Below are positions 44,858 through 53,727 of a stretch of DNA of 64,000 bases, one piece after another (the first letter of the stretch is position 1; every line of letters starts with the position of its first letter). The notes under the pieces are model-generated. The model made no database searches and had not been told where the DNA came from. It saw only the letters and a program-made list of their open reading frames with translations. Made by a program: the position numbers and the translations under genes. Source of the DNA: Desulfobacteraceae bacterium. GTDB lineage: Bacteria > Desulfobacterota > Desulfobacteria > Desulfobacterales > RPRI01. The stretch spans positions 1 through 64,000 of the forward strand of contig JAABQB010000002.1 of NCBI GenBank assembly GCA_011391695.1, read 5' to 3'.

Positions 44858-44993
44858 TGTAATTGAAGTTTACCCATCGTGTTGAGACGTTGTTCGGAAG
44901 GGAGGAGCACATCTTTCAGTATTCCGGAGCTGTGAGGAGAGACCCCGGAATCATCCCACAATGCGCAACCTAAACGTCTGCAGATACTTCCAG

Positions 44994-45032
44994 TGGAGAT
45001 TCCTCCGGCCTAAAAGCACCCGGGAATCTCCA
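44994..45032 (-). repeat. Perfect 10-bp inverted repeat between tolC and lapG
   Basis: TGGAGATTCC and GGAATCTCCA flank a 19-base loop that itself contains CCGG on both sides. It sits in the 216-bp spacer. There is no T-tract, so it is more likely an RNA structure or protein site than a terminator. Confidence 0.5.
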
Positions 45033-45073
45033 ATAGAAGAAAATAGTATCTGTTTTTAATTCGATTGTTTATC

Positions 45074-46423
45074 TCATTTTGACGGCAAGGGGGTCGGCTT
45101 ATTAAGCTCAGATTCAACTATGCTTTCGTCAGGCATACGCAGGCCCAGGGTCTCTATCAACTTGCCCATACCGCTTAAAACCCTGTATTCGGCATATAAT
45201 TTTTCGTATTTGGCTTTTACGATGTCGGATTTGGCAGTGATATATTCAGCCTGGGTATCAAGGACATCGAACATTGTGCGTCTGCCGATATTCCACTGCT
45301 CAGCAAAAGCCTCTGTTGTTGCTCCGGTTGCCTTAACATATTCCTCAAGATGCGTCACTCTGTCCTTTGCAGCCGTATAAGCCTCCCAGGAAAGGCGAAC
45401 GGACTGAACGACCTGACGCTGAGCGCTGTTGAGTATTTCATTTGCTTCATTGATCAGATGCGATGTTTCAGCTATTCGCCCCTTGTTCCTGAATCCATTG
45501 AAAATATTGAGCCTCACCACGGCACTTGCCGTCAGCTCCTCATATTTTTCGGGATAATCAACGTCTTCTTGCCACTTGTAATCCACGGCAACGTCAAGGC
45601 TCGGATAATTAACCCGCTTTGCAGTCTCATACTGAGCCCGCCTTGCCTCAAGATCGGCTAAAGCAGACTTGAGTATCGGATGATTTTTCAAGGCCACCTG
45701 CTCAGCTTCATCCATAGTTGCCGGAATGGCGGAATCCATCGGGGCAACCTTAACAAGGTCTTCCGGAAGGCGGCCGATTACAGCCTGGTAATCTGTCTTT
45801 CCGTCAGCAATGTTTGCATTGGTTACGACCACGTTGGATTGCGCAAGCGCAAGGCGCCCCATAACCTGGTCTAGATCGGCTTTGCGGTCTACTCCCGAAG
45901 TGCTTCTCAACTTCATCTGGTCGGAAATCCGCTCATGATTAAGCAGGTTTTCTTTAGCAAGTTCGTACAGTTCCATGTTGCGAAGCAGATTCAGGTAAAC
46001 CTTGGACGCCTGCAGAGCGACGTTCTCTGATGTTCCCTGCAACAGATAAGCTTCAGATTTGACACGGGCTTTCTGCCTTTTTATCTCGGATTGGGTCGTG
46101 CCGAAATGGAACACATTATGGCGGAGACTCAGGGCTTTGGATTGAGGTTCGGTTGTCACCCTATCAGATTCTAACGTTGATACGTCTTTTTTTATGTCTT
46201 TGCCATATGAAGCGGAGGCGTCAAGGGTTGGAAAATAACCTCCCCTGGCCTGAATCACTTCCTGATCCCTGGCCAGTCGATTATAAGCGATCGCCCTGAT
46301 ATCCGGATTGGTCTGCAGAACATATTTTATAGCTTCCTCAAGAGTTTCTCCTTGGGCGTTTCCAGCCCCCAAAAGAAGAATACCTACACCGACAACGACC
46401 AAAAACCTGGAAAACGATTTCAT
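45074..46423 (-). CDS. lapE: TolC-family outer-membrane channel (LapE)
   Basis: The 449-residue protein has a signal peptide (MKSFSRFLVVVGVGILLLGA) and TolC repeats (ETLEEAIKYVLQTNPDI, YFPTLDASASYGKD, and TAKRVNYPSLDVAVDYKWQ). It provides the outer-membrane exit for the LapBC system. I start at the ATG at 46423, 8 bp after GAGGAGG, not at the ATG 21 bp upstream. Confidence 0.93.
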   Translation of the reverse strand: MKSFSRFLVVVGVGILLLGAGNAQGETLEEAIKYVLQTNPDIRAIAYNRLARDQEVIQARGGYFPTLDASASYGKDIKKDVSTLESDRVTTEPQSKALSLRHNVFHFGTTQSEIKRQKARVKSEAYLLQGTSENVALQASKVYLNLLRNMELYELAKENLLNHERISDQMKLRSTSGVDRKADLDQVMGRLALAQSNVVVTNANIADGKTDYQAVIGRLPEDLVKVAPMDSAIPATMDEAEQVALKNHPILKSALADLEARRAQYETAKRVNYPSLDVAVDYKWQEDVDYPEKYEELTASAVVRLNIFNGFRNKGRIAETSHLINEANEILNSAQRQVVQSVRLSWEAYTAAKDRVTHLEEYVKATGATTEAFAEQWNIGRRTMFDVLDTQAEYITAKSDIVKAKYEKLYAEYRVLSGMGKLIETLGLRMPDESIVESELNKPTPLPSK

Positions 46424-46909
46424 TCTCTGATCCTCCTCAAACATTGCGGGGTTATATGGGACAGTTTAATGTTGCTTCATTACTGATGACTTTGTAAAAA
46501 GCCAGGATCTCACACCAAGCCACAAAGATCACAAAGTTAAAATATTAATATTAAATGATTTTTTCTTCGTGTTCTTCGTGTCTTTGTGAGAAAATATAGT
46601 TTTTACGAGTTTATCATCATTGAAGAAGTAAATATTCCGTACATGCGAAAAAAAGATTGCAACCCTTCTAACTTCTCTTAATTATGTGGATTAGCACATG
46701 TTGTCAAGAGGATTATTAATTTTTCAGGCATTTTTTATTGATAATGCTGACAAAATGATGATACCATCCTCATAAATATGGATCATATCCAAAAGAGTTG
46801 GTGATCATATAACGGCTCTAAGTTTCAAGTATTTCAGGGTTTTAGTTACTGGAAAAGCCGGCGCATTTACTGTAGCTCGCTGCGGGGGGAGCTTTATCAA
46901 GGATGATGT
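46424..46909. other. 486-bp divergent spacer
   Basis: Apart from the CACAAAG palindrome at 46509-46590, the spacer is AT-rich and holds no clear gene. It must contain promoters for both tolC and the DUF4911/miaB operon, but I found no convincing hexamer pair. The last 60 bases include GCTCGCTGCGGGGGGAGC, a small GC-rich hairpin candidate. Confidence 0.5.
46509..46590 (-). repeat. CACAAAG palindrome, copy 2
   Basis: The left arm is CTCACACCAAG followed by CACAAAG and CACAAAG units. The right arm reads CTTCGTGTTCTTCGTG then TCTTTGTGAG. About 25 AT-rich bases separate them. It is the same family as 6345-6404 and 51124-51206. Confidence 0.6.
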
Positions 46910-47167
46910 TTGGAAATAACAAAAAAATATTATATCATTGATCGAAAGAATATTTCTTACTTGAAGTTTATTTTTGAAGCTTGTGAAGGAATTGCAGTTA
47001 TTACTACAATCGACCCGGAAATTGGGCTCATATTGTTTCGCATTCCTCCCGGCTGTGAGAAAGATGTTGAAACGGTCATACAGGGCTTAAAAAAAGAAAT
47101 TATGATCGAAGAGTATATGCCTGATATCAAACTTGATGGACATGTAAAAAGTCCATCAACAGGCTGA
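46910..47167 (+). CDS. DUF4911 protein
   Basis: An 85-residue protein of the DUF4911 family, recognised by YYIIDRKNISYLKFIFEACEGIAVITT and the following PEIGLILFRIPPGCE. Function unknown; the gene often stands before miaB, as here. The start is TTG, 6 bp after AAGGA; no ATG is in frame. Confidence 0.82.
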   Translation: MEITKKYYIIDRKNISYLKFIFEACEGIAVITTIDPEIGLILFRIPPGCEKDVETVIQGLKKEIMIEEYMPDIKLDGHVKSPSTG

Positions 47168-47178
47168 GGGCGATTAAG

Positions 47179-47278
47179 CCCCGGCCTGGGGTGAGAGTGG
47201 AACCGCTTGAATTTATTTCAAGCGGCGGGAGAGGGGAATCCCTTTCCCGCCAAGGAAAAAGTCATTTTTTGACTTTTT
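47179..47278 (+). repeat. Four consecutive hairpins before miaB
   Basis: CCCC/GGGG at 47179-47191; CCGCTTGAA/TTCAAGCGG at 47203-47225 (9 bp, perfect); GGCGGGA/TCCCGCC at 47224-47251; AAAAAGTCA/TGACTTTTT at 47256-47278 (9 bp, perfect). They fill the 144-bp gap between DUF4911 and miaB. The set could be a leader RNA or a compound repeat. Confidence 0.6.
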
Positions 47279-47311
47279 ACGAAGGTATCAAAGACGAAAT
47301 TAAAGAAGGAA

Positions 47312-48727
47312 ATGAATACGAAATACCTTTATATTAATACATTCGGATGCCAGATGAATGTTTATGATTCCGAACAGATTTTAAGAGTGTTATCGCCCCT
47401 GGGATATGAGATAACCTCTTTCCCCGGTGCGGCAGATCTCATAATTGTAAATACATGTGCAATAAGGGGAAAGGCGGAACAGAAAGCTTTCAGCTTCATT
47501 GGACGCCTGGCCGGTTTGAAAAGAAAAAAACCGGAACTTATTATTGGTGTCGGAGGATGTGTCGCCCAGCAGGAAGGCAGGAAGATCCTTGAGAAAATCC
47601 ACTATATAGATCTTGTTTTCGGCACTCAGGCGCTTAACAGGCTGCCCGGTCATGTCATGGATATAGCAGTCAGAAGATGCCGGATTGCTGACATTGAAAT
47701 GTCGCCTGAAATCATCGAGTTTTCCCCCGGCGCTCCGGTTGTAAATGGAAACATAACAAGATTTGTGACAGTTATGCGGGGGTGTGACAATTATTGCACT
47801 TATTGCGTTGTTCCTTTTGTAAGGGGCCGGGAGATAAGCAGGGAACCTGAGAATATCATAAATGAAATAAGGGGGCTTGTTGAAACCGGCGTGCAGGAAG
47901 TTACGCTGCTCGGGCAGAATGTAAACAGTTATGGCAAAAAAGAAGGGCTTTGCTCTTTTTCCGCACTTCTGAAACTTGTAAACGAAATAGAAGGCCTTTT
48001 CAGAATCCGGTTTACGACTTCTAATCCGAAAGATCTCTCCGAGGAACTCATCTTCGCCTTCAGGGATCTTGAAAAGCTCTGCGGCCACATCCACCTGCCG
48101 GTCCAGTCCGGCTCAAACAGTGTCTTAAAGAGGATGAACAGGAAATATACCAGGGAGCTTTACCTCGACAAAACAGATAAGCTGCGAAAGGCATTGCCTG
48201 GTATTGCAATATCATCCGATGTTATAGTCGGTTTTCCGGGGGAAACTGACAAAGATTTTGAAGAGACGCTTGATCTTGTCAGGAAAGTTGAATTTGACAG
48301 CCTCTTCACATTTGAATATTCGGATCGTACAAATGCTCCGGCGGCACAATTTTCCGGCAAGATTCCGGGCAATGAGAAAAATAAAAGACTTCGTATGCTG
48401 CTGGAATTGCAGGAATATTATAATGCAAAGAACAACAGGGCTCTTGTCGGAACAACCGAGTTGATTCTTGTTGACGGATTCAGCAAAAAGCATAATCCTG
48501 TTAACGGACAAGACGGATTTTCGGGTGTACAGTGGACAGGACGGACATCAACAAATAAAATCGTAAATTTTGTCGATGCAGATACTCTTTCAGGTGACGG
48601 TAATCTTTTGGGTAAGAGAATCGATGTAATGATTGAAAAAGCATTTTTGCATTCTCTCTGGGGCAGACCGGTTAATGTGAAACCAATGCCTTTAAAGATG
48701 AAAGGAGAGGAGAGTTATGCTGCTTAA
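47312..48727 (+). CDS. miaB: tRNA-2-methylthio-N6-isopentenyladenosine synthase MiaB
   Basis: MiaB adds a methylthio group to i6A37 of tRNAs using two 4Fe-4S clusters. The 471-residue protein has the N-terminal cluster cysteines (NTFGCQMNVYDSE, NTCAIRGKAEQK, GGCVAQQEG), the radical-SAM motif CDNYCTYCVVPFVRGRE, and a C-terminal TRAM-like domain. AAGGAA precedes the ATG. The 3' end overlaps the next gene by 11 bp. Confidence 0.96.
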   Translation: MNTKYLYINTFGCQMNVYDSEQILRVLSPLGYEITSFPGAADLIIVNTCAIRGKAEQKAFSFIGRLAGLKRKKPELIIGVGGCVAQQEGRKILEKIHYIDLVFGTQALNRLPGHVMDIAVRRCRIADIEMSPEIIEFSPGAPVVNGNITRFVTVMRGCDNYCTYCVVPFVRGREISREPENIINEIRGLVETGVQEVTLLGQNVNSYGKKEGLCSFSALLKLVNEIEGLFRIRFTTSNPKDLSEELIFAFRDLEKLCGHIHLPVQSGSNSVLKRMNRKYTRELYLDKTDKLRKALPGIAISSDVIVGFPGETDKDFEETLDLVRKVEFDSLFTFEYSDRTNAPAAQFSGKIPGNEKNKRLRMLLELQEYYNAKNNRALVGTTELILVDGFSKKHNPVNGQDGFSGVQWTGRTSTNKIVNFVDADTLSGDGNLLGKRIDVMIEKAFLHSLWGRPVNVKPMPLKMKGEESYAA

Positions 48728-49214
48728 GGTAAGCATAGCAGGTATGACCATGGATCCGGCATCAAATACCCCGATAATAATATTGAAGTCGGCGGAGGGA
48801 GATCATTCTATTCCGATATGGATCGGATTACTTGAAGCGACATCAATAGCCTCGGTTCTTCAGAAGATCAAGTTTGAACGTCCGATGACGCATGATCTTT
48901 TCAAGAATTTTGCTGAGCTTATGAACATCAAGGTTTCGAAGGTGGAAATTTGTGATTTGATAGGCAATACTTATTTCGCTAAAATATATTTTTCTTCCGA
49001 TGAGGGGGATTTTGATATGGACTCCCGCCCGAGCGATGCAATTGCTATTGCTCTGCGTTTCGATGCCCCGATTTATCTGGATGATAAGGTCATTGAAAAA
49101 TCGAAAGGGATGGAAGAAAAACCGGTGGTTGTTGATACGAGCGAGGAAGGTAAAAAGTGGGCCGAGTATCTTGAAAAGCTGTCTCCCGAAGATTTCGGCA
49201 AATCCAAAGTCTGA
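48717..49214 (+). CDS. Bifunctional nuclease (DUF151) family
   Basis: The 165-residue protein matches the DUF151/BFN family: PIIILKSAEGDHSIPIWIGLLEA, then RPMTHDLFKNF and DSRPSDAIAIALRF. The family binds or cuts nucleic acid, though the bacterial role is poorly known. Overlaps miaB by 11 bp, with a GGAGAGG site inside miaB, so translation is coupled. Confidence 0.93.
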   Translation: MLLKVSIAGMTMDPASNTPIIILKSAEGDHSIPIWIGLLEATSIASVLQKIKFERPMTHDLFKNFAELMNIKVSKVEICDLIGNTYFAKIYFSSDEGDFDMDSRPSDAIAIALRFDAPIYLDDKVIEKSKGMEEKPVVVDTSEEGKKWAEYLEKLSPEDFGKSKV

Positions 49215-49235
49215 TAACATATAAAGGAAAAACAA

Positions 49236-49871
49236 GTGATAGATCTTCATACTCATTCATTATTCAGCGACGGGGTACTGGTTCCCTCTGAACTTGCAAG
49301 GCGGGCAGAATCTGCGGGTCTCACAGGAATAGGAATAACTGACCATGGGGATTCTTCCAATATAGATTTTATTGTCCCCAGGATTGTGGCTGTCGCATGT
49401 GATTTAAGCAGATTCATGAACATAAAGGTTATCCCGGGGATTGAGCTTACCCATGTACCCCCGTTACTTATTGAAGAATGCGCGAGGAGAGCAAGGAATC
49501 TTGGAGCTAGAATAATCATTGTTCACGGGGAGACAATAGCCGAACCCGTTGCTCCGGGGACAAACAGGGCTGCAATAGACGCCGGTGTGAATATTCTTGC
49601 GCATCCGGGCCTAATATCAATGGAAGAGGTAATCATGGCAAAAGAGAAGGGCATCCTTCTCGAGATCACGGCCCGCAAAGGTCACAGCCTTACAAACGGA
49701 CATGTGGCTAAACTTGCGGCAGAAGCGGGCGCAAAACTTGTCATAAATACTGACACCCACGAACCTTCAGATCTGATAAGCCGGGATCAGGCATTAAAAA
49801 TTGTCCTCGGCGCAGGTCTGACAGAAGCCGACTTCAACCTGATGCAGCAAAATGCATCGGCTTTTCTATAA
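49236..49871 (+). CDS. PHP-domain phosphatase
   Basis: The 211-residue protein has the four PHP metal motifs: MIDLHTHSLFSDG, GITDHGDSS, PGIELTHVP and INTDTHEPS, plus NILAHPGLIS. PHP proteins are histidinol-phosphatase-like or act on other phosphoesters. The start is GTG with AAAGGAAA upstream. Its end is 9 bp from the convergent aminopeptidase. Confidence 0.9.
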   Translation: MIDLHTHSLFSDGVLVPSELARRAESAGLTGIGITDHGDSSNIDFIVPRIVAVACDLSRFMNIKVIPGIELTHVPPLLIEECARRARNLGARIIIVHGETIAEPVAPGTNRAAIDAGVNILAHPGLISMEEVIMAKEKGILLEITARKGHSLTNGHVAKLAAEAGAKLVINTDTHEPSDLISRDQALKIVLGAGLTEADFNLMQQNASAFL

Positions 49872-49880
49872 TGCTTTGTC

Positions 49881-51080
49881 TCAAACGGTAAATATTCCGT
49901 TTTCATAGATGGTGGCTTTTTCTCCGCCTGCAAGACGGGCGGTTACCCTTTTCTTCTCTGTATTTACAAGATCCCAGTGGAGAGCAGAGTCATTAAATCC
50001 CAGATTTTTCTTAATCTCCTTCGTAAGCTTTTTGGGGTCTCCGGAAAATGTGTCCGAATATGATGAGCCGACGGCTATGTGGCAGTTCCCGAAGATGCCG
50101 CCATAGTTTTCATCAAAAAGGGTGTTTGCCATAAACCTGTTTATTTTTGAAAATCTCCTGTCGGTCAAGGAAAATTCCCCGATTCTGTTTGCGCCCTTAT
50201 CCATCGCCAGTTGTTTTCTCACGAATTCTTCCCCTGTTTTCGCCTCAATCTTAACCGCAGATCCTTTCTTGAACTCGAGCCTCACCTTTTCAACGTAATT
50301 TCCGCTCCTGTATGAAGGTTGGTCGGCAAAGTATTTTCCCCTTGTTCCCCTCCAGTCCGGAGAAAGGAACAACTCGAAACTTGGAATATTGTGGCCTGAT
50401 ATGCCGATCCATTTTCTTTTTTCTCCCGGCGTGATTTCAAGATCGATATTTTCCGATTCGATAAGGAACGATTTGACGTTCATGCCGTTGAGCCATTTCT
50501 TTATCCGGGCGGCGTTGCTGTGAACTTTCTGCCATTCCTCAACAGGTGATTCTTTGTTTAAAAAGCATGCAGCAGCGATTTCGTTTGTATATTCTTTCAT
50601 GGTTAATCCGGCATGTTTCGCCAATTCTTCGGTCGGAAGCATGCAGAGTGTCCAGCCGAAAACTCCTTCCTCCTCTCTTTTGTCGATAATATCCCTTAAA
50701 TGCTTTCTTGCGACAGCGGCTTTGCCTATTTTTTTCGGATCGACGCCGCTTAAATGAGTTATCGATTCGGGAGCATGGAGAAAAATGCTGCCGTTTATTT
50801 TTTTATAGAGCTCCTCTTCGCCGGGAGGCGTGAAAACAAGCTGCCTGTTGTTTGAAATATCGTAATAGCTGCGTTCCATGACAGGAGTGGAGTTCATTCT
50901 CAAAACCGGGTTGATGCCCATCTTCAGGAGTTTTTCATTCAGGATTTCGGCAAGCCTGACTGCAGGAAGATTAAATCTGATCTGAACAATATCATTCTTT
51001 TTGTATTTGCCAGTTCTTGCTGTCTTAAGTCCCCAGAGAAGCACATCAGCATATTTGTAGAGTTGTTTTTCAGTCAGCAT
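49881..51080 (-). CDS. Aminopeptidase, M29 family
   Basis: The 399-residue protein matches M29 (AmpS/thermophilic aminopeptidase) with a metal-site region NCHIAVGSSYSDTFSG and SALHWDLVNTEK, whose His-x-Asp and Glu residues bind two metals. It removes N-terminal residues from peptides in the cytoplasm. Full length. Confidence 0.9.
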   Translation of the reverse strand: MLTEKQLYKYADVLLWGLKTARTGKYKKNDIVQIRFNLPAVRLAEILNEKLLKMGINPVLRMNSTPVMERSYYDISNNRQLVFTPPGEEELYKKINGSIFLHAPESITHLSGVDPKKIGKAAVARKHLRDIIDKREEEGVFGWTLCMLPTEELAKHAGLTMKEYTNEIAAACFLNKESPVEEWQKVHSNAARIKKWLNGMNVKSFLIESENIDLEITPGEKRKWIGISGHNIPSFELFLSPDWRGTRGKYFADQPSYRSGNYVEKVRLEFKKGSAVKIEAKTGEEFVRKQLAMDKGANRIGEFSLTDRRFSKINRFMANTLFDENYGGIFGNCHIAVGSSYSDTFSGDPKKLTKEIKKNLGFNDSALHWDLVNTEKKRVTARLAGGEKATIYENGIFTV

Positions 51081-51123
51081 ATATTGTCCTCAATCGCTAT
51101 TGATACATTCGTAATAATTATTC

Positions 51124-51206
51124 TCACACAAAGATCACGTAGGACACAAAGAAAAACCTGAATGTTTTTATTAGGTCATTCTTCGTGCCGTTGTGCCTTC
51201 GTGTGA
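51124..51206 (-). repeat. CACAAAG palindrome, copy 3
   Basis: The left arm has TCACACAAAGATCAC and GGACACAAAG. The right arm has TCTTCGTGCCGTTGTGCC and TTCGTGTGA. The spacer is about 25 bases. It fills most of the 175-bp gap between the aminopeptidase and the next gene upstream of it. Confidence 0.6.
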
Positions 51207-51255
51207 AAAATTGCTTTTTTACATTTCCCTCTGGGTTACTTATTATTATTAAGAG

Positions 51256-51504
51256 TCAATCATCCTTGAGAAAAAGCGAGTGGTACTCAGGTTCACTCAA
51301 ATGATTTTTCAGAATTCTTGATATCATGAAAAATATTTCGGAAAGCTCGTCATCGTTAAGTCTTCCAAGTAATTGTTCTGAAAGCTTATCATCTGAAAAT
51401 TTTTGCAGATAATAGCGTACGGTTTTTTCGTCGGTTTCCCTGTCAAGACCAAAACCAACCAGACCTGAGTATGTTTCTACAAAATCATGTGAATGGACAC
51501 CCAT
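51256..51504 (-). CDS. Small conserved protein, unknown
   Basis: An 82-residue acidic protein beginning MGVHSHDFVETYSGLVGFGLD, with no membrane segment or Cys motif. I have the impression of a small family in Desulfobacterota annotated only as cytoplasmic protein. GGAG lies 8 bp before its ATG. Gene-free repeats flank it on both sides. Confidence 0.65.
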   Translation of the reverse strand: MGVHSHDFVETYSGLVGFGLDRETDEKTVRYYLQKFSDDKLSEQLLGRLNDDELSEIFFMISRILKNHLSEPEYHSLFLKDD

Positions 51505-51553
51505 TTTTCCATCTCCAACCCGGACATGCCGAAACTGAAAAGGTTAATTGTTC

Positions 51554-51690
51554 TCACACAAAGACTCTAAAGCGCACAAAGTGAATAGTGAATGGTGAAC
51601 AGTGAACAGTAGATCGGAACTCGAAAGACGAAAGACGAACAACGAACGACGAATCACGATTATTCACTTGAAACCTCGAATCCATGAACC
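51554..51690 (+). repeat. Heptad repeat tract I (before the lipase gene)
   Basis: It starts with half of a CACAAAG palindrome, then GTGAATAGTGAATGGTGAAC and AGTGAACAG, then ACGAAAGACGAACAACGAAC and GACGAATCACGAT. The purine-rich strand is that of the lipase gene at 51811. The remaining 51691-51810 is AT-rich with no clear feature. The whole gap is 306 bp. Confidence 0.75.
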
Positions 51691-51810
51691 CTTAATAATT
51701 TTTTAAGTTGACTTTATTTCCTGCTTATTGTGTATTCCTGCTGGTTTATATAAAGAAAATTATAAACGGTCAACATAAGTTTGTCTTAAAAATCGGGAGA
51801 TAACATCATT

Positions 51811-52740
51811 TTGGTTTTTAATTATTTCACTTCATCAAATAATGTTTCAATACGTTTTGGAATAAGCGCCTGCGCGGAGAAAAGGAAAAAGGGCTCGGTT
51901 ATTCTCCTTGGCGGCAGAAAAGAATTCATGGAAAAATATGAAGAGACAATTAATGAGTTGAAACAGAGACAACTTGATGTTTACAGTATGGACTGGAAAG
52001 GGCAGGGTCTTTCAACGCGGCTCCTTTCAAACAGGCACAAGGGTCATATAAACAACTTCAGCGAATATCTTGAGGATTTGAATTATTTTATAAACAATAT
52101 CGTAAAGCCCGTCGCCGTTTCACCCTTGATAGTTCTTGCTCATTCGATGGGCGGACATATTGTGCTTCGCTATCTGCATGATTATCAAGGGATTATCGAT
52201 GGAGCAGTGCTTACATCTCCAATGATAGATATTAATGTGTCGTACGTGCCGGGATGGCTTGTCAGATCAATCTCACGTCTTGCTGTAAATAACGGCCTGG
52301 GCCATCTTTATTCCATAGGTTCAAAAGGGTATTTGGCTTCAAAAAAGAATTTTGAAGGGAACAGGCTTACATCTGATCCGGTGCGTTTCATGGATGAGCA
52401 CAGGGCAATCGAATCGAATCCGGATCTTGCCCTGGGCGGCGTGACATATGGATGGCTTGCGGCGGCATTTGATTCAATAGGTATTCTTTTGAGCAGAGGA
52501 TATGCTGAGAAGATATCCTCGCCGGTATTAATTATTAGCGCGGGGAGGGACAGGATAGTATCTGAAGCAGCCCAGAAAGCCATATGTTCCAGAATGCTTA
52601 CATGCCGATTTGTCACCATATCCGGTTCGTATCACGAAATACTGAAAGAAAGGGATGATGTCAGGAATGCTTTCTGGAAGGAGTTTGATGCATTCGTTAA
52701 CGACTTATTGGGAGTAAATCAATTTTCCCTTTTCAAATAA
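51811..52740 (+). CDS. Alpha/beta hydrolase, lysophospholipase/monoacylglycerol-lipase type
   Basis: The 309-residue protein has the oxyanion region ILLGGRKEFMEKYEE, DWKGQGLSTR, the nucleophile elbow AHSMGGH (Ser), the Asp in ISAGRDRIVS and the His in SGSYHEIL. It is PldB-like and probably acts on lysophospholipids or monoglycerides. The start is TTG with GGGAGA about 10 bp upstream. Its 3' end overlaps glpQ by 22 bp. Confidence 0.88.
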   Translation: MVFNYFTSSNNVSIRFGISACAEKRKKGSVILLGGRKEFMEKYEETINELKQRQLDVYSMDWKGQGLSTRLLSNRHKGHINNFSEYLEDLNYFINNIVKPVAVSPLIVLAHSMGGHIVLRYLHDYQGIIDGAVLTSPMIDINVSYVPGWLVRSISRLAVNNGLGHLYSIGSKGYLASKKNFEGNRLTSDPVRFMDEHRAIESNPDLALGGVTYGWLAAAFDSIGILLSRGYAEKISSPVLIISAGRDRIVSEAAQKAICSRMLTCRFVTISGSYHEILKERDDVRNAFWKEFDAFVNDLLGVNQFSLFK

Positions 52741-53489
52741 CCGCAAAGCCACCCCGGCCTGTCTGTCATTATGACATTGGCGCCGGCCTCTAAAGCCTTT
52801 TTTACCTGTTTCGGAGTGTTGCAGCTATATGTTAAAATACGATATTTGCCTTTTTCGGCTTTATCCATAAAACTTTTCGACAGCTTACTTACAGGAAGGC
52901 AGAGGCCGTGAAGGTAAGAAGGATAATCCGGTTGCTTAAAAGAAGCCCCGGAAAGATTGAAAACATAATTAAGTCCGGAAACTTTCTGACGCGCATAATC
53001 GAGTATATTCAGATTAAAGGAAAGAACAGAGATGTTCTTTAAATATTTGTAGGGGACTCTTTTGTTTATGGTTTCCAAAACCTTTAACGTCAATATCCGG
53101 GATGTTTCCGAAAGGAAATCATCTTCATTCGATTTTATTTCAACGAAAAGCCGGGTTGTTTTGCTGTAAAGATCTATTGTTTTTTCAAATGTAAGGATTC
53201 TTTCATTCTTATATTTACCTGAAAACCAGCTTCCGCAATCCATTTGGCTCAATTCGCTGAAGAATACCGACTCGATTTGTCTGCGGCTTCCTGATATTTG
53301 GCCTAGTGACCTGTCATGATGAATAACCGGTACGCCATCGCGGGTAATCCTGACATCGAATTCAATGCCATCAACAGGATAATTGAGGGCAGCATTGAAG
53401 GCCGAGCGTGTATTTTCAGGGGCTTCGTCCCGTGCTCCCCTGTGTGCCACAATCAATGGTTGATATTCGTCTGTAATTTTTTTATTCAT
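52719..53489 (-). CDS. glpQ: Glycerophosphodiester phosphodiesterase
   Basis: The 256-residue protein has the GDPD signature: VAHRGARDEAPENTRSAF with catalytic His and Arg, GIEFDVRITRDGVPVIHHD with the metal-binding Glu and Asp, and the C-terminal VIMTDRPGWL. It hydrolyses glycerophosphodiesters to glycerol 3-phosphate. With no signal peptide it is likely cytoplasmic. I start at the ATG at 53489 rather than an upstream TTG. Together with the convergent lipase it could recycle phospholipid. Confidence 0.92.
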   Translation of the reverse strand: MNKKITDEYQPLIVAHRGARDEAPENTRSAFNAALNYPVDGIEFDVRITRDGVPVIHHDRSLGQISGSRRQIESVFFSELSQMDCGSWFSGKYKNERILTFEKTIDLYSKTTRLFVEIKSNEDDFLSETSRILTLKVLETINKRVPYKYLKNISVLSFNLNILDYARQKVSGLNYVFNLSGASFKQPDYPSYLHGLCLPVSKLSKSFMDKAEKGKYRILTYSCNTPKQVKKALEAGANVIMTDRPGWLCGYLKREN

Positions 53490-53553
53490 TCCTGTCTTCT
53501 CCAAGGTTATTCACTACAGTGACTGCTTAATAAAATCAACCCCTCTTTCCTTT

Positions 53554-53727
53554 GTGCTTCTAAAAGAAGAAAAGGATCACGATTCCTGTACATTCTATGT
53601 TTCTTTCATTGAACTGGCCATGAGGCGAATGACCATTGAAGTATCCAAGCATGAGCCGAATCTTTCGTTTTTTATGCCCGATATTTCCAAGCTGAATGCC
53701 GAACCTGGCAGATGCATCAATTTTTAA
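53554..53727 (+). CDS. Small ORF or gene remnant
   Basis: A 57-codon frame from GTG in the gap between glpQ and ygiQ. It contains HDSCTFYVSFIELAMRR and HEPNLSFFMPDISKLNA, and looks protein-like. The frame is open upstream to about 53470, where it runs antisense to glpQ. No ribosome site is visible. The end overlaps the ygiQ end by 11 bp. I do not recognise it; a remnant of a lost gene is the most likely reading. Confidence 0.3.
   Translation: MLLKEEKDHDSCTFYVSFIELAMRRMTIEVSKHEPNLSFFMPDISKLNAEPGRCINF

Noticed and set aside
47390-48094. 234-codon frame opposite miaB
   Set aside because: It is antisense to well-conserved miaB codons, has no family features and no ribosome site.
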